IMG/VR virus record: IMGVR_UViG_3300030117_005015
Coordinates: 1-49,423 of that record
Source of the DNA: a virus
Strand: one strand, 5' to 3'
Length of the DNA stretch: 49,423 bases
The position numbers were made by a program, and so were the translations under genes. Below are positions 49,351 through 49,423 of the stretch, in pieces. Position 1 is the stretch's first letter, and each line of letters begins with the position of its first letter. The notes below the pieces were generated by a model, which ran no database searches, had not been told where the DNA came from, and saw only the letters and a list, made by a program, of their open reading frames with translations.

Positions 49351-49423
49351 ATGTCAAACTTAACAAACACACTAACAACTAAAAGATTTGTAATCAGAAA
49401 AAGTCTAATTGGTAAAAATACAA
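49351..49423 (+). CDS. Rightward gene cut by the window edge
   Basis: Frame starting at ATG 49351, continuing past the right edge: MSNLTNTLTTKRFVIRKSLI then GKNT. It follows the 50-aa gene by 73 nt, including a run of AAAT units (49318-49330), and lies in the same direction. Only 24 residues are visible, too few to name it. The same A-rich leader type precedes it. Confidence 0.55.
   Translation, partial: MSNLTNTLTTKRFVIRKSLIGKNT

Overview
The window reads as a large fragment of a tailed-phage genome (podovirus-like, HK97-type capsid) that infects a member of the Bacteroidota, probably a marine flavobacterium. Four things point to that host. The DNA is AT-rich and almost no gene has a Shine-Dalgarno site; starts follow A/T-only leaders such as AAATAAATAAATATG. 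One phage gene (3538-6480) carries modules typical of flavobacterial secreted proteins, including a type IX secretion (T9SS)-like C-terminal sorting domain. A Bacteroidota-type -7 element (TATATTTG) lies before the leftward operon. The capsid, portal and terminase proteins resemble, from memory, those of crAss-like and related Bacteroidota phages. No integrase, tRNA, CRISPR array or ribosomal RNA was recognised.

Layout. Everything from 48786 down to 1 is one densely packed leftward (minus-strand) gene train. In transcription order it holds: small basic or acidic proteins with a shared M(A/G)FK(L/M) N-terminus; groEL and groES; an accessory set (winged helix protein, small zincin metallopeptidase, 3TM-type holin, LamG lectin-fold protein); a protein made of two GroES-like barrels overlapping a probable small terminase gene; large terminase, portal, scaffold and major capsid protein, closed by a strong UUCG-loop terminator; connector and ring proteins, a 2120-aa nozzle-like protein and other tail proteins; three probable ejection (internal virion) proteins ending in a 3023-aa polyvalent protein with a zincin motif and a HAD phosphatase domain.

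After that comes an envelope-directed block: an outer-membrane beta-barrel, a single-TM coiled-coil protein, a cysteine-less thioredoxin fold, a staphylococcal-type nuclease, a Cys-rich 57-aa protein and the T9SS-type adhesin. A fibre-like protein and a tandem family of small paralogues follow, running off the left edge.

The right end (48787-49423) is a divergent control region with inverted repeats, a GC-rich island that can fold into two adjacent hairpins, and a T7-promoter-like decamer. Two small rightward genes follow, the second cut by the edge; they look like the start of the opposite transcription unit.

The most unusual points are the T9SS-tagged adhesin inside a phage morphogenesis operon, the second co-chaperonin-like protein with tandem barrels beside the terminase, the shared N-terminal tag (possibly a capsid-targeting signal), and the structured divergent region. 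Functions come from motifs read by eye; no database search was possible.
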